Notes: generated from the sequence alone by a model not told the origin. A stretch of DNA of 18,354 nucleotides from Thermoleophilia bacterium (GCA_014534295.1 JACVRU010000018.1:1-18354); one strand, 5' to 3'. Numbered from the stretch's first letter, positions 1 to 6,443 are shown. Numbers and translations: made by a program.

Positions 1-38
1 AGCCCCGTCTTGACCCTCAGCGTCCCGATCTCGAGCAT
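1..38 (-). CDS. Start of an unidentified gene, cut by window edge
   Basis: Ten bases after the stop of the lipoprotein gene an ATG at 38 opens a frame that stays open to the window edge, reading MLEIGTLRVKTG. The short beta-strand-like start resembles the beginnings of TIM-barrel flavoenzymes such as dihydrouridine synthases, but 12 residues cannot identify a family and I make no functional call. There is no good ribosome-binding site; if real it would be co-transcribed with the lipoprotein. Confidence 0.3.
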   Translation of the reverse strand, partial: MLEIGTLRVKTG

Positions 39-48
39 CGGCGGAAGT

Positions 49-462
49 CTACCGAGGGCCCTCGAGGCAGCCCGTGATCGTGTCCCGCTCCTCCGGCGTC
101 GGGGGGGCGTTCCAGACCATGACGACGTTCTTCGTCCGCAGGAGGACGTCGTCGATCGGGATCGAGCGGCCGGCGAACCGGCGGTACGCGCTCTCGATCC
201 GCTCGGCCTCTCCGTCGTCCTCGCCGAATGAGACGTCGGCGAAGTTGTCGGTCGGGAGCCGGACTCGCATCGCGCCCCCGAGGGCGGTCGTGGCGACGAA
301 GTCGAGGCCGCGCGTGGTCACCTTCACCCCAGCCGCCTGGAGACAGGCGCGGCTCGGCTCGAGCGCGTAGCGCTCGGGCTCCGCGGCCGGACCGGCGCCG
401 CCGCACCCGGCGGCCACCGCGGCGGCCGCGATCCACGCGGCCGGCATCCACTTCAGGCCCAT
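49..462 (-). CDS. Small lipoprotein of unknown function
   Basis: This 137-residue protein starts with a short, weakly charged leader, an alanine-rich hydrophobic stretch and a lipobox ending in Cys20 (VAAGC), so it should be lipid-anchored outside the cytoplasmic membrane. The mature part is about 118 residues, mixed charge, with two further cysteines near residues 40 and 132 that could form a disulfide. I recognise no family. The ATG is preceded by no Shine-Dalgarno sequence but by a TAGAGT box 10 bases upstream, so the mRNA probably has an almost absent leader. It lies downstream of the secreted protease on the same strand, separated by a strong hairpin, so it is likely its own transcription unit. 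The lipobox is seen directly; function is unknown. Confidence 0.7.
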   Translation of the reverse strand: MGLKWMPAAWIAAAAVAAGCGGAGPAAEPERYALEPSRACLQAAGVKVTTRGLDFVATTALGGAMRVRLPTDNFADVSFGEDDGEAERIESAYRRFAGRSIPIDDVLLRTKNVVMVWNAPPTPEERDTITGCLEGPR

Positions 463-472
463 CGGGAGCCGG

Positions 473-478
473 ACTCTA
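473..478 (-). promoter_or_regulatory. -10 box (TAGAGT) of the lipoprotein gene
   Basis: On the minus strand TAGAGT lies 10 bases before the ATG at 462. It matches the TAGNNT pattern seen before many genes of this window. No clear -35 element is visible. Confidence 0.5.
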
Positions 479-486
479 GCCCAATG

Positions 487-520
487 GACGAGGGGCGCGG
501 CTCGCGCCGCGCCCCTCGTC
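487..520 (-). terminator. Hairpin terminator after the protease gene
   Basis: A perfect 14-bp inverted repeat (487-500 pairing with 507-520) with a 6-base loop lies 17 bases past the protease stop codon and before the lipoprotein promoter. It has no T run, as is common for terminators in high-GC actinobacteria. Confidence 0.65.
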
Positions 521-537
521 TGCCGTACGCCCTCTCG

Positions 538-2316
538 CTACGGGAGCTGCAGGTCCGGGTCGGTGGCCAGGTCGTACACGTCCTGGAGGGAGAGCTTCGT
601 ATCCGAGCTCGTTCCGTCGCTGCCCGTCGTGTCCTCGTACGTCAACGAGTCCGACCAGGCGGCGTCGCTCCAGGCGGCGTCGCTCCACGCCGCGCTCGAC
701 CAGGCCGCGTCGCTCCAGGCCGCGTCGCTCCAGCCCGCGTCGCTCCAGGCCGCGCTCGACCAGGCCGCGCTCGACCAGGCCGCGTCGCTCCAGGCCGCCG
801 AGTGCCAGGCGGCCGTGTCGAACACCATGCCGCTACCGCCCGACGCCGAGACGACGAAGGGGAGCAGGCCGGAGTTGGCCACGGGGATGTTCTTGTCGAC
901 GCTCGCCTTGACCAGGTTGATCTGGCCCCGGCCCTGGGCCATCATCGACGAGCCGGGCACCCGCCGGGCCGCCTTCATCAGCGCGCCCTTGACCTGGTCC
1001 GGGGTGAGGCTCGGGTTCCGGGCCAGGAGCTGGGCCGCCGCGCCCGCGACCACTGGAGCCGCGAACGACGTGCCGGAGAGCTGCATCGTCGTCGAGCTCA
1101 GGACGTTGGCGGGCCGCTCCGTGCGGAGCGTCGCGCCTGCCGGGACCGGACCGACCATGTAGCGGCCCGCCGCGACGACCTCGGGCTTGAGGAAGCCCTC
1201 GTTCGTGTAGCCGTAGGCCGACCACGGCGCGACCGTGTCGTCGCCGATCCTGCCCGTGCCGCCCAGGTCGAACGCGCCCACCGTGATCACGAACGGGTCG
1301 TTGCCCGGTGCGTAGCGGACGCCGCTCGGCCCGTCCGGCGAGCCGTAGTTCCCGGCCGCGGCCACGACGACCACGCCGGCGAACCAGAGCTTCTCGACCG
1401 CCTTGTTCAGGGGGTGGTAGCGGATCGAGAGCACCGAGGCCGAGTGCAGCGAGAAGTTCGCCACCCGGATGTTGAACCTGTCCTTGTTGTCGTAGATCCA
1501 CTCGGCCGCCTTGACCACGTCGCTCGTCAGGGCCATGCCGTTGTCGTCCATCACGTCGAGGTCGATCAGGTTCGCGTTGGGAGCCGCACCGGCGAGACCC
1601 GGGGCGGAGCCCGCGGCGATCCCGGCCACGAACGTTCCGTGACCGCGACCGTCGAGCACGAGCGGGTTCTGGGCCAGGCTCGTGAACACCTCGCGCCTCA
1701 CCACCCGGGCGCCGAGATCGAAGTCGGCGCGGGCCTTGTCGATGCCCGAGTCGACGATCGCGATCGTCGGTGCCTTGGGGGCGGGACTGAGCGCGGTGCC
1801 CCAGAGCTTGTCGATGCCGTTCTCGTGGGGCCAGAGCTGCGTCGAGCTGTAGCTGGTCGCCCTGACCGGCGCGTCGAGCGTCACGACGAGCCCGTCGATC
1901 TTCGCGAGCGCGTTCACCCGCGCCGCCGGGACCTCCGCGGCCACGGCGCCGATCAGGTCGAGCTCCTGCTTCAGCTCGCCAAGGCCGTGGTTCGCCCGTT
2001 TGGCGCCGCTGAGGCCCGCTGGGCTCTGGATGATCACGCGGATCTTGCCGCCCGGGTCGGCCGCGACCGCCTGGTAGACGCCCGGTGCGACGTACGCGCC
2101 GTCGCCGGAAACCTTGCTCCTCGCGGTCGCCGCCAGCGGCATCGCCAGAGCCAGCGCGAGGACGACCAGCGTCGTCGTGCCCTTCCTGGAGCGATGGTCG
2201 CCACCGCGGCCGGTGCTGCCCCAGAGCGCGCTGGAACGGTTCTCGCCGCCCCGGTTGCCGGAGCCCCAGAGCGCGCTGGCCCGTTCGCCTCGCACGCCGC
2301 AGTGCGTTGAACGCAT
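538..2316 (-). CDS. Secreted subtilisin-like S8 serine protease with Trp pentapeptide repeats
   Basis: This 592-residue protein is a subtilase. The catalytic triad is visible: Asp189 in IAIVDSGID, His226 in GRGHGTFVAG and Ser417 in LSGTSFAAP, with the oxyanion Asn323 in AAAGN. An inhibitor-like propeptide probably occupies about residues 70-155. The N-terminus is odd: about 47 residues holding two 15-residue repeats with the core SALWGS precede a hydrophobic export segment at about 48-66. After the catalytic domain come 11 tandem pentapeptides AAWS[DS] (502-556) and an acidic tail. The start is the ATG at 2316 because a strong AGGAGG-type site lies just upstream; an upstream GTG at 2340 would place that site inside the gene. 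Strong RBS use contrasts with the leaderless genes elsewhere in the window. Substrate is unknown; the repeats could bind cell wall or carbohydrate, which is inference. Confidence 0.93.
   Translation of the reverse strand: MRSTHCGVRGERASALWGSGNRGGENRSSALWGSTGRGGDHRSRKGTTTLVVLALALAMPLAATARSKVSGDGAYVAPGVYQAVAADPGGKIRVIIQSPAGLSGAKRANHGLGELKQELDLIGAVAAEVPAARVNALAKIDGLVVTLDAPVRATSYSSTQLWPHENGIDKLWGTALSPAPKAPTIAIVDSGIDKARADFDLGARVVRREVFTSLAQNPLVLDGRGHGTFVAGIAAGSAPGLAGAAPNANLIDLDVMDDNGMALTSDVVKAAEWIYDNKDRFNIRVANFSLHSASVLSIRYHPLNKAVEKLWFAGVVVVAAAGNYGSPDGPSGVRYAPGNDPFVITVGAFDLGGTGRIGDDTVAPWSAYGYTNEGFLKPEVVAAGRYMVGPVPAGATLRTERPANVLSSTTMQLSGTSFAAPVVAGAAAQLLARNPSLTPDQVKGALMKAARRVPGSSMMAQGRGQINLVKASVDKNIPVANSGLLPFVVSASGGSGMVFDTAAWHSAAWSDAAWSSAAWSSAAWSDAGWSDAAWSDAAWSSAAWSDAAWSDAAWSDSLTYEDTTGSDGTSSDTKLSLQDVYDLATDPDLQLP
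649..813 (-). repeat. 15-bp tandem repeat, 11 copies, coding AAWS[DS]
   Basis: Eleven in-frame 15-base units encode AAWHS, then ten copies of A[AG]WS[DS]. Units differ mainly at the codon for the fifth residue and at synonymous sites. The length is exactly 165 bases, so copy number can change without a frameshift. Confidence 0.95.
2219..2279 (-). repeat. Two 45-bp-spaced repeats coding SALWGS in the protease N-terminus
   Basis: An exact 16-base word occurs at 2219-2234 and 2264-2279, 45 bases apart, so the encoded unit is 15 residues (SALWGS followed by a GRGG-like and a charged RS segment). The repeat lies before the predicted export segment and would be cytoplasmic or removed with the signal. 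Confidence 0.8.
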
Positions 2317-2328
2317 TCCTCTCCTCCT
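2317..2328 (-). promoter_or_regulatory. Strong ribosome-binding site that fixes the protease start
   Basis: On the minus strand AGGAGGAGAGGA abuts the ATG at 2316. It decides the start over the upstream in-frame GTG. Confidence 0.8.
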
Positions 2329-2400
2329 GTCGCCGCGCACGAGGCGCGGGGCCGCATAGCCGTCTGCGGGAATCGTGTGTCGGGGCCCGCCGACGTTCCT

Positions 2401-2414
2401 CCCCCGAAAGGGGG
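2401..2414 (-). terminator. Possible hairpin between helical protein and protease genes
   Basis: Five C and five G around a GAAA loop form a short, very stable hairpin 35 bases after the helical protein stop. No T run follows on either strand, so terminator function is tentative. Confidence 0.3.
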
Positions 2415-2448
2415 TGGGCCCAGAAGTTCACTCGATCGAGGGAACGAG

Positions 2449-2829
2449 CTAGCCGGCGAGCTCTTCCGCGAGCAGCGCGCAGGCCGCCCACCGCCAGGCG
2501 AGGTCGTCGTCCGCGAGCAGGCGGTCCAGCGCCGCCGAGACGGCCGGGAGACCGTCGGCCTCCGCTTCGAGGCGCCCCAGGGCCCCGCGCAGCGCCTCGG
2601 CCCGGCCGGGGGCGTCGAGCGCCTCCGCAACGACGGACACGGCCCGGCCGTCCGGCTCGAGCTCGCGCCTGGGGTCGCCGCCGGAGGCGAGGACGAGCAG
2701 CGCCCGCCGCCGCGCGCCCCGCACCTCCGCCTCGGCGAGCCCGAGCGCCTGCGCGGCGAGGTAGGCGAGCTGCACTTCGTGCTCCCCGCCGCCGGCCTCG
2801 AGCCCCTCGAGCAACGCCCTGAGCTCCAT
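2449..2829 (-). CDS. Small Ala/Leu-rich helical protein, unknown function
   Basis: This 126-residue acidic protein is almost entirely built of short Ala/Leu/Glu-rich helices, with a regular spacing that suggests a small helical-repeat (HEAT-like) or four-helix fold. It has no signal peptide, no membrane segment and no recognisable catalytic motif; I do not recognise the family. The ATG at 2829 is chosen because GGAGGG lies 2 bases before it, although the frame stays open upstream to 2889. It is transcribed away from the membrane protein gene at 2978 and towards the protease gene. Confidence 0.65.
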   Translation of the reverse strand: MELRALLEGLEAGGGEHEVQLAYLAAQALGLAEAEVRGARRRALLVLASGGDPRRELEPDGRAVSVVAEALDAPGRAEALRGALGRLEAEADGLPAVSAALDRLLADDDLAWRWAACALLAEELAG

Positions 2830-2962
2830 CGCCCTCCATTCAAACGGTTCGTAATAAGCCGCACGACGGCTGGAGCCCGACCGCAGCACGCCGGTGGAGT
2901 GATGCCGATGGAGCGGTTCCGCTTCAGCGCTTCACTGCGTGCAACTCGGAACCACCAGAGGC

Positions 2963-2969
2963 AAGGAGG
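2963..2969 (+). promoter_or_regulatory. Strong ribosome-binding site of the two-helix membrane protein
   Basis: AAGGAGG lies 8 bases before the ATG at 2978 and rules out upstream in-frame codons. It is one of only three clear Shine-Dalgarno sites in the window. Confidence 0.8.
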
Positions 2970-2977
2970 CAAGGAAG

Positions 2978-3625
2978 ATGAGCACCACGACCGCAGACCG
3001 CCACGTAGCAGTCGGCTTCAAGCGGTTCTCCCTCCGGCGCGTGCTGGAGTTCGGCGGCTTCGTCGCGGGCGCGATCCTGATCGCGTTCGGCGCGGCCGCG
3101 ATCTACATGGGCGTCGACGGGCGCACGACCGTCCGCGACAGCCTCGCGGCCGAGAAGATCGTCGGCACCGACGACATGTCCCCGGCCCTGATCACCGAGG
3201 GCATCGCCGAGGCCGGCATCGCCGGGACTCCCGGGCTCGTGATCCCGACGAAGGACGTCGCCGGCAAGCCGATCCAGACCGGCGCCGACGCCCGCGCGTT
3301 CGCGCAGTACCTGCGCATCCATGCGCTCGAGGCGAGCGGGGGCTTCACCTACGCCGAGATGGGCCGGTTCGCAACGGCGGACGGGAGCCCCAAGGGCACG
3401 AGCGACCCGGCGGCGGCGCTGAAGGACGAGAGCGGCAACCCCGTGCCGAACGCGACCCGGAACACGTGGGTCACCGCGACGGCGCTCTCGACCGCGCTCA
3501 ACATGTCCTACATGGCCGAGCAGCTCGCGCTCTTCGGCCTCGTCGTGGGGATCGCGCTCCTGCTGAGCGGGATCGGCTTCATCGTGCTCGCCTACGCGGC
3601 GCTCCACCGGAAGCGCACAGTCTAG
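2978..3625 (+). CDS. Two-helix membrane protein with extracytoplasmic domain, unknown function
   Basis: This 215-residue protein has a cationic N-terminus, a membrane segment at about residues 24-44, a polar domain of about 120 residues, and a second membrane segment at about 180-208 followed by a basic tail. The positive-inside rule places both ends in the cytoplasm and the central domain outside. I do not recognise a family with certainty; it has the look of conserved unnamed actinobacterial membrane proteins. The strong ribosome-binding site and the strong hairpin right after the gene suggest a well expressed single-gene unit. No catalytic motif is visible. Confidence 0.8.
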   Translation: MSTTTADRHVAVGFKRFSLRRVLEFGGFVAGAILIAFGAAAIYMGVDGRTTVRDSLAAEKIVGTDDMSPALITEGIAEAGIAGTPGLVIPTKDVAGKPIQTGADARAFAQYLRIHALEASGGFTYAEMGRFATADGSPKGTSDPAAALKDESGNPVPNATRNTWVTATALSTALNMSYMAEQLALFGLVVGIALLLSGIGFIVLAYAALHRKRTV

Positions 3626-3640
3626 GCAGAGCGAAAGAAG

Positions 3641-3681
3641 ACGGCCGGCGCCGCGGGTGGTCCCGGGAAGGCGCCGGCCGT
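3641..3681 (+). terminator. Strong hairpin terminator after the membrane protein gene
   Basis: A perfect 12-bp stem (3641-3652 with 3670-3681) has a 17-base loop and is extended by an outer AGCGAA/TTCGCT pairing. It begins 16 bases after the stop codon. The outer A and T tracts could make it work in both directions. Confidence 0.75.
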
Positions 3682-3748
3682 TTCGCTGGTCCGGGGATCC
3701 CCGTTAACAGGATCGGCGGGCGTCCTGAGGCAGCCGCTGCGCTGGCAG

Positions 3749-3835
3749 ATGCGGCGCCTGACCGTCATCCCGCTCCTGCCGCTCTCCGTCGCGCTCGCCG
3801 GCTGCGCCGGAGCACCTTGCAGGTGCGACTCCAGG
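3749..3835 (+). pseudogene. Possible remnant of a lipoprotein gene
   Basis: An ATG at 3749 opens a textbook lipoprotein signal: Arg-Arg near the start, a Leu/Val/Pro/Ala core and a lipobox LAGC ending at Cys19. After about residue 25 the reading becomes Arg/His/Ser-rich with poor codon pattern and no family. This suggests a truncated or frameshifted gene, but a chance match in GC-rich DNA is possible. The end is approximate. Confidence 0.3.
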
Positions 3836-3930
3836 CATACGGCTTCTCGGCGTCGCCGGGGGCCGCAGGCCGAAGGTCATCACCCGCATCAGCGGCGCCG
3901 GACTGTCATCCCCGACCTTCCCTCGCACCT

Positions 3931-4024
3931 AAAAGGGCTGGTGGGGGAAACGGTCACAAAGTCTCGCCGCTGTCTGCGGCGAGAAGGCGCGGCAGCGCCG
4001 TGGGGTTCTTCGATGTCCTTGCCC
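3931..4024 (+). ncRNA. Possible structured RNA element (unassigned)
   Basis: Two adjacent hairpins, a perfect 9-bp stem (3962-3970/3976-3984) and a 5-bp stem with GGCA loop (3986-3990/3995-3999), are enclosed by a weak GGGC/GCCC closing helix (3935-3938/4021-4024). Unpaired purine-rich parts read GGGGGAAACGG and ACAAAGTC before the first stem and GGGGTT after the second. These faintly recall a type I cyclic-di-GMP riboswitch (CAAAG and GGGTT elements) but key conserved positions are missing, and no clear gene follows. I report structure only. Confidence 0.2.
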
Positions 4025-4650
4025 CGGGCGCGCCGCGCGAGCTGGGCCGCCGGCGGCGGGCTTAAAGGGGTAGGGCCACCGGCGGCCGAGGAGTTCTAGC
4101 AGGCCTCCGTCGTCGCGGGTCGGCGGGCCCCGCTCCGTCTTTCACGTCACCGAGCACCCGGGCGCTCTCGCCGCACTCGCGGCCACGACGACTCCCGCTC
4201 CCGCAGACATGCCCGCGCGAGGCGTGAGAAACAGACAGCGCTAGGGAGCCCTTGGTTTCCCGCTTGTATTCGCACCCGTACCCGCAACCCCCCAGGCCCC
4301 GTTTGGCCCATGCGGAGCCGGGAGGGATGCGGACGAATAGCCCATCTGCGGCGGGGCTAGTTCGATGCGCTCACCCGGCTCCCGCGTTCAAAGAGGGCCG
4401 GCCGAGCCGTGGAGTTGCGGCTGATCCCGGCTCGCTCGCGTCGCGGGAGGATGCGAACCGGCCCCCGTGGAGAGTGGTTTGCCCTGCGCTTGCTAGCTCC
4501 TGCCTCGTCGCCCACTTGCCGGCGGTTCGAGCTTCCGAAGGTTTGCCCCCTGAAACCACTCAGGACTTGTGGGGGCTGGCCGGTGATAGACCCTCCTCCC
4601 GCCGCGCCGGCCCCCACTTGTGGGGAGACTCGGCCGTCGCTCCTGCTTGA

Positions 4651-4668
4651 TCGGGGGCGATCCCCCGA
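4651..4668. repeat. Short perfect hairpin
   Basis: A 7-bp perfect inverted repeat with a CGAT loop lies in the gene-free stretch. It could be a terminator remnant; no adjacent gene explains it. Confidence 0.3.
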
Positions 4669-4757
4669 GCCCGCCCAGAGGCCGGAGAGGCCGTGTCCCG
4701 ACAGGCCACTAGGCAGGTTCCTCGCCACGCCCGCTAACCCGCTCCGGCGAGCGGCGG

Positions 4758-5036
4758 CTAACCTTGTCGAGGAGGCGTATTTAGCGCCTTTCTCAACATC
4801 TCGAGCGCTCGGTCCGCGAACTCATCTCGCAACTCGCCGGGCTCACGGCGCTCCGTCAGCTCTTCGACGAACTCCCGGAGCGTGTCGTAGTCGAGCGACT
4901 CGGTCCTGACCTTCGCGCACACGTCGAGCGAGCCGGCTAACCGGCACTTAGGACGGCTGCATCTCCGTGCACGCACCGGTGCACGCACGCGGCGAGCATT
5001 TCTGACATTCCTGGCACACCCGTCCTGCGTAACCAT
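4758..5036 (-). CDS. Orphan 92-residue reading frame beside the tRNA
   Basis: The frame runs from an ATG 30 bases downstream of the tRNA 3' end. The first 35 residues are Arg/Cys-rich and contain a 12-bp repeat, so they look non-coding. The last 55 residues look like real protein: charged amphipathic helix with Leu, Glu and Arg, and G/C-biased third positions until the final codons. It may be the C-terminal end of a gene whose front part was lost, as is common at tRNA insertion sites. There is no ribosome-binding site. I do not recognise a family and the start is doubtful. Confidence 0.3.
   Translation of the reverse strand: MVTQDGCARNVRNARRVRAPVRARRCSRPKCRLAGSLDVCAKVRTESLDYDTLREFVEELTERREPGELRDEFADRALEMLRKALNTPPRQG
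4967..4988. repeat. Two direct copies of a 10-bp word
   Basis: GTGCACGCAC occurs at 4967-4976 and 4979-4988 with a 12-base period. The 5' part GTGCAC is self-complementary. It could be a protein binding site or a slippage product. Confidence 0.4.
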
Positions 5037-5065
5037 AGGGTTCCGCTCAACCGTGCGGTGTCGAA

Positions 5066-5139
5066 TGGGCCCGCCAGGATTCGAACCTGGGACCTGACGG
5101 TTATGAGCCGCCTGCTCTGACCGCCTGAGCTACGGGCCC
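5066..5139 (-). tRNA. tRNA with anticodon CAT (Met elongator or Ile2)
   Basis: The 74-base cloverleaf is complete: 7-bp acceptor stem GGGCCCG/CGGGCCC, D-arm with TAGCTCAG, a 5-bp anticodon stem around loop CTCATAA, and the GTTCGAATC T-loop. CCA is not encoded. The anticodon CAT fits elongator Met or Ile2, where TilS makes lysidine. C4-G69 and C5-G68 in the acceptor stem and the AGGCGGCTCATAACC arm resemble the E. coli tRNA-Ile2 determinants, so I lean slightly to Ile2 but cannot decide. The initiator is excluded: it lacks the usual 1-72 mismatch and the three G-C pairs of the anticodon stem. Confidence 0.93.
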
Positions 5140-5149
5140 TTCCGGGGGC

Positions 5150-5155
5150 AGCGTA
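5150..5155 (-). promoter_or_regulatory. Probable -10 box (TACGCT) of the tRNA gene
   Basis: On the minus strand TACGCT lies 10 bases before tRNA position 1, leaving a leader of a few bases for RNase P to remove. It is divergent from the TAGACT box at 5166. Confidence 0.4.
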
Positions 5156-5165
5156 GCGCTCCGGT

Positions 5166-5171
5166 TAGACT
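5166..5171 (+). promoter_or_regulatory. -10 box (TAGACT) placing the YjbQ-family mRNA start at its GTG
   Basis: TAGACT ends 7 bases before the GTG at 5179. That spacing puts the transcript start on the start codon itself. No Shine-Dalgarno sequence is present. Confidence 0.6.
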
Positions 5172-5178
5172 CCTCCCG

Positions 5179-5709
5179 GTGAGGACGTTCCTCCGCGAGC
5201 GAGAGCTCCGGGCGAAGCCCAGACCGGAGCCGGAAGCGCGCCCGAGGCGGGGCCTGGCAAAGGCGTTCCAGCGGGAGCACCAGCTGCGCACGACCGGCGG
5301 CCTCCAGATCACGGACATCACCGAGGACGTGCTCGACGTCGTCCGCGAGAGCGGGATCAAGAACGGGATCGTCTGCGTGTACTCGCCGCACACGACCGCC
5401 TCGGTGCGCGTGAACGAGTTCGAGAGCGGCTTCCTCGACGACTTCACGAACCTGCTCCGGCGCCTCGTCCCCGCCGAGACCTACTACGCCCACGACGACT
5501 GGGACCGGCGCACCGAGAACATCTGCGAGGAGGACATGGAGGTCGGGAACGGCCACGCGCACTGCATGTCGATGCTGCTCGGGCCGGCCGGCGAGTCCAT
5601 CCCGGTCACCGAGGGCCAGCTCTGCCTCGGGACGTGGCAGCGCATCCTCTTCGTCGAGCTGGACCGCGAGCGCGACCGCCGCTGGCTGGCCCAGGTCGTC
5701 GGCACCTAG
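5179..5709 (+). CDS. YjbQ/UPF0047 family protein (secondary thiamine-phosphate synthase family)
   Basis: Residues about 30-176 match the YjbQ family, known for weak thiamine-phosphate synthase activity in E. coli but with an unsettled primary role. Hallmarks are His71 in SPHTTAS, the acidic stretch after AHDDWDRR, the motif GNGHAH at 123-128 and the closing GTWQRILFVELD. The His residues form the family's putative active site. Family members are usually about 140 residues; the extra 30 N-terminal residues are charged and Pro/Arg-rich. The GTG start is supported by the TAGACT box 7 bases before it. The gene ends one base before the stop of the convergent amidotransferase gene. Confidence 0.9.
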   Translation: MRTFLRERELRAKPRPEPEARPRRGLAKAFQREHQLRTTGGLQITDITEDVLDVVRESGIKNGIVCVYSPHTTASVRVNEFESGFLDDFTNLLRRLVPAETYYAHDDWDRRTENICEEDMEVGNGHAHCMSMLLGPAGESIPVTEGQLCLGTWQRILFVELDRERDRRWLAQVVGT

Positions 5710-5710
5710 G

Positions 5711-6427
5711 CTACGAGCCCCGCCCGCGCCGGTACTCGGCGGCCTGCTCGACGAGCGCCCGGAAGAGCGCGAAGTCCTCCCCTTCCTCGGGATGCCACAG
5801 GACGCTGACTGCGAAGCGCCGGCCCGGCGCCTCGAGCCCCTCGACGGTGCCGTCGTCGGCCCACGCGACCTCGACGAGCCCCTCGCCGATGCGGCGGTAG
5901 CCCTGGTGGTGATGCGACTTGACCGGCGCGCGGTCGCCGAGGATCGAGCCGAGGCGGCTGGCGGGCTCGACGCGGACATCGTGGTCGGCGAACTCGCCCG
6001 GCGTGTGGCGGTGCCGCTCGTGCCCGACCCGCTCGGGGAGGTGCTGCACGAGGTCGCCGCCGAGGGCGACGTTCAGGACCTGGCTGCCGCGACAGACCGC
6101 CAGCACCGGCACGTCCCGCTGCAGCGCGGCCGTGAGGAGTGCGAGCTCGGCGTCGTCCCGCTCGGGGTGCGGCGCGTCCGTCTCCGGATGGGCCTCGGCG
6201 CCGTAGCGGGCCGGGTCGAGGTCACCGCCGCCCGAGAAGATCACGCCGTCGAGCAGGTCGAGCGTCTCCTCGACGGAGTCCGTCGTCGGCGGCACCACCA
6301 CGGGGCGGCCCCCCGCGCGCTCGACGGCGTGCACGTACGAGGCGGGGATCATGATCACCGGGTCCTCCCATACGCCCCAGCGCACGCGCTCGGGCGGATA
6401 GCTCGTGATCCCGACGACGGGCCGCAT
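5711..6427 (-). CDS. Class I glutamine amidotransferase-like hydrolase (peptidase C26, PuuD-like)
   Basis: This 238-residue protein is a complete class I amidotransferase-fold hydrolase of the gamma-glutamyl-GABA hydrolase group. The nucleophile elbow AVCRGSQ carries Cys112, and the catalytic His212 and Glu214 are in LWHPEE; the oxyanion strand reads FSGGGDLDP (64-72). Members cleave gamma-glutamyl bonds, for example gamma-glutamyl-GABA in putrescine breakdown, but no putrescine genes lie nearby, so the substrate is open. The ATG at 6427 gives the typical MRPVVGIT start. Its -10 box overlaps the stop of the glucosaminidase gene upstream. Confidence 0.92.
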   Translation of the reverse strand: MRPVVGITSYPPERVRWGVWEDPVIMIPASYVHAVERAGGRPVVVPPTTDSVEETLDLLDGVIFSGGGDLDPARYGAEAHPETDAPHPERDDAELALLTAALQRDVPVLAVCRGSQVLNVALGGDLVQHLPERVGHERHRHTPGEFADHDVRVEPASRLGSILGDRAPVKSHHHQGYRRIGEGLVEVAWADDGTVEGLEAPGRRFAVSVLWHPEEGEDFALFRALVEQAAEYRRGRGS

Positions 6428-6437
6428 CCGACCGTCG

Positions 6438-6443
6438 ATCCTA
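6438..6443 (-). promoter_or_regulatory. -10 box (TAGGAT) overlapping the glucosaminidase stop
   Basis: On the minus strand the TAG stop of the upstream gene (6443-6441) is the first half of TAGGAT, which ends 10 bases before the amidotransferase ATG. Confidence 0.5.

Larger units (their letters stand above)
3682..5065. other. About 1.4 kb without a convincing gene, next to a tRNA 3' end
   Basis: No frame here combines good codon pattern, a start signal and a recognisable family over a useful length. Contents seen: a short lipoprotein-like start at 3749, a multi-hairpin stretch at 3931-4024, an inverted repeat at 4045-4053/4079-4087, a 7-bp hairpin with CGAT loop at 4651-4668, three GCTAACC words at 4733, 4757 and 4936 (two flanking a small hairpin), a 12-bp-period repeat at 4967-4988 and one orphan frame at 4758-5036. 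Base composition is more uneven than in the flanking genes. This could be the worn remnant of an element once inserted at the tRNA; that is inference, as no integrase or repeated tRNA end is seen. Confidence 0.55.

Noticed and set aside
649..813. CRISPR-like periodic array
   Set aside because: Units are 15 bases with no spacers and lie in frame in the protease gene.
484..2310. Long plus-strand open frame opposite the protease gene
   Set aside because: It is Arg/Val/Asp-rich antisense of a clear subtilase with triad and repeats; a shadow caused by high GC.
2377..4065. Long plus-strand frame spanning two genes and the gene-free stretch
   Set aside because: It overlaps the well-supported genes at 2449-2829 and 2978-3625 in another frame and has no family features.
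4250..4750. RNase P RNA or SRP RNA in the gene-free stretch
   Set aside because: The conserved RNase P and SRP core words were not found on either strand.
4731..4763. Integron attC site (GTTRRRY core)
   Set aside because: The reverse complement GGTTAGCC does not fit the core and no integrase or cassette genes are seen.
4252..4909. Three overlapping frames of 100-170 residues in the gene-free stretch
   Set aside because: Pro/Ser/Arg-rich, no start signals, no family features and mutually overlapping; most likely non-coding.
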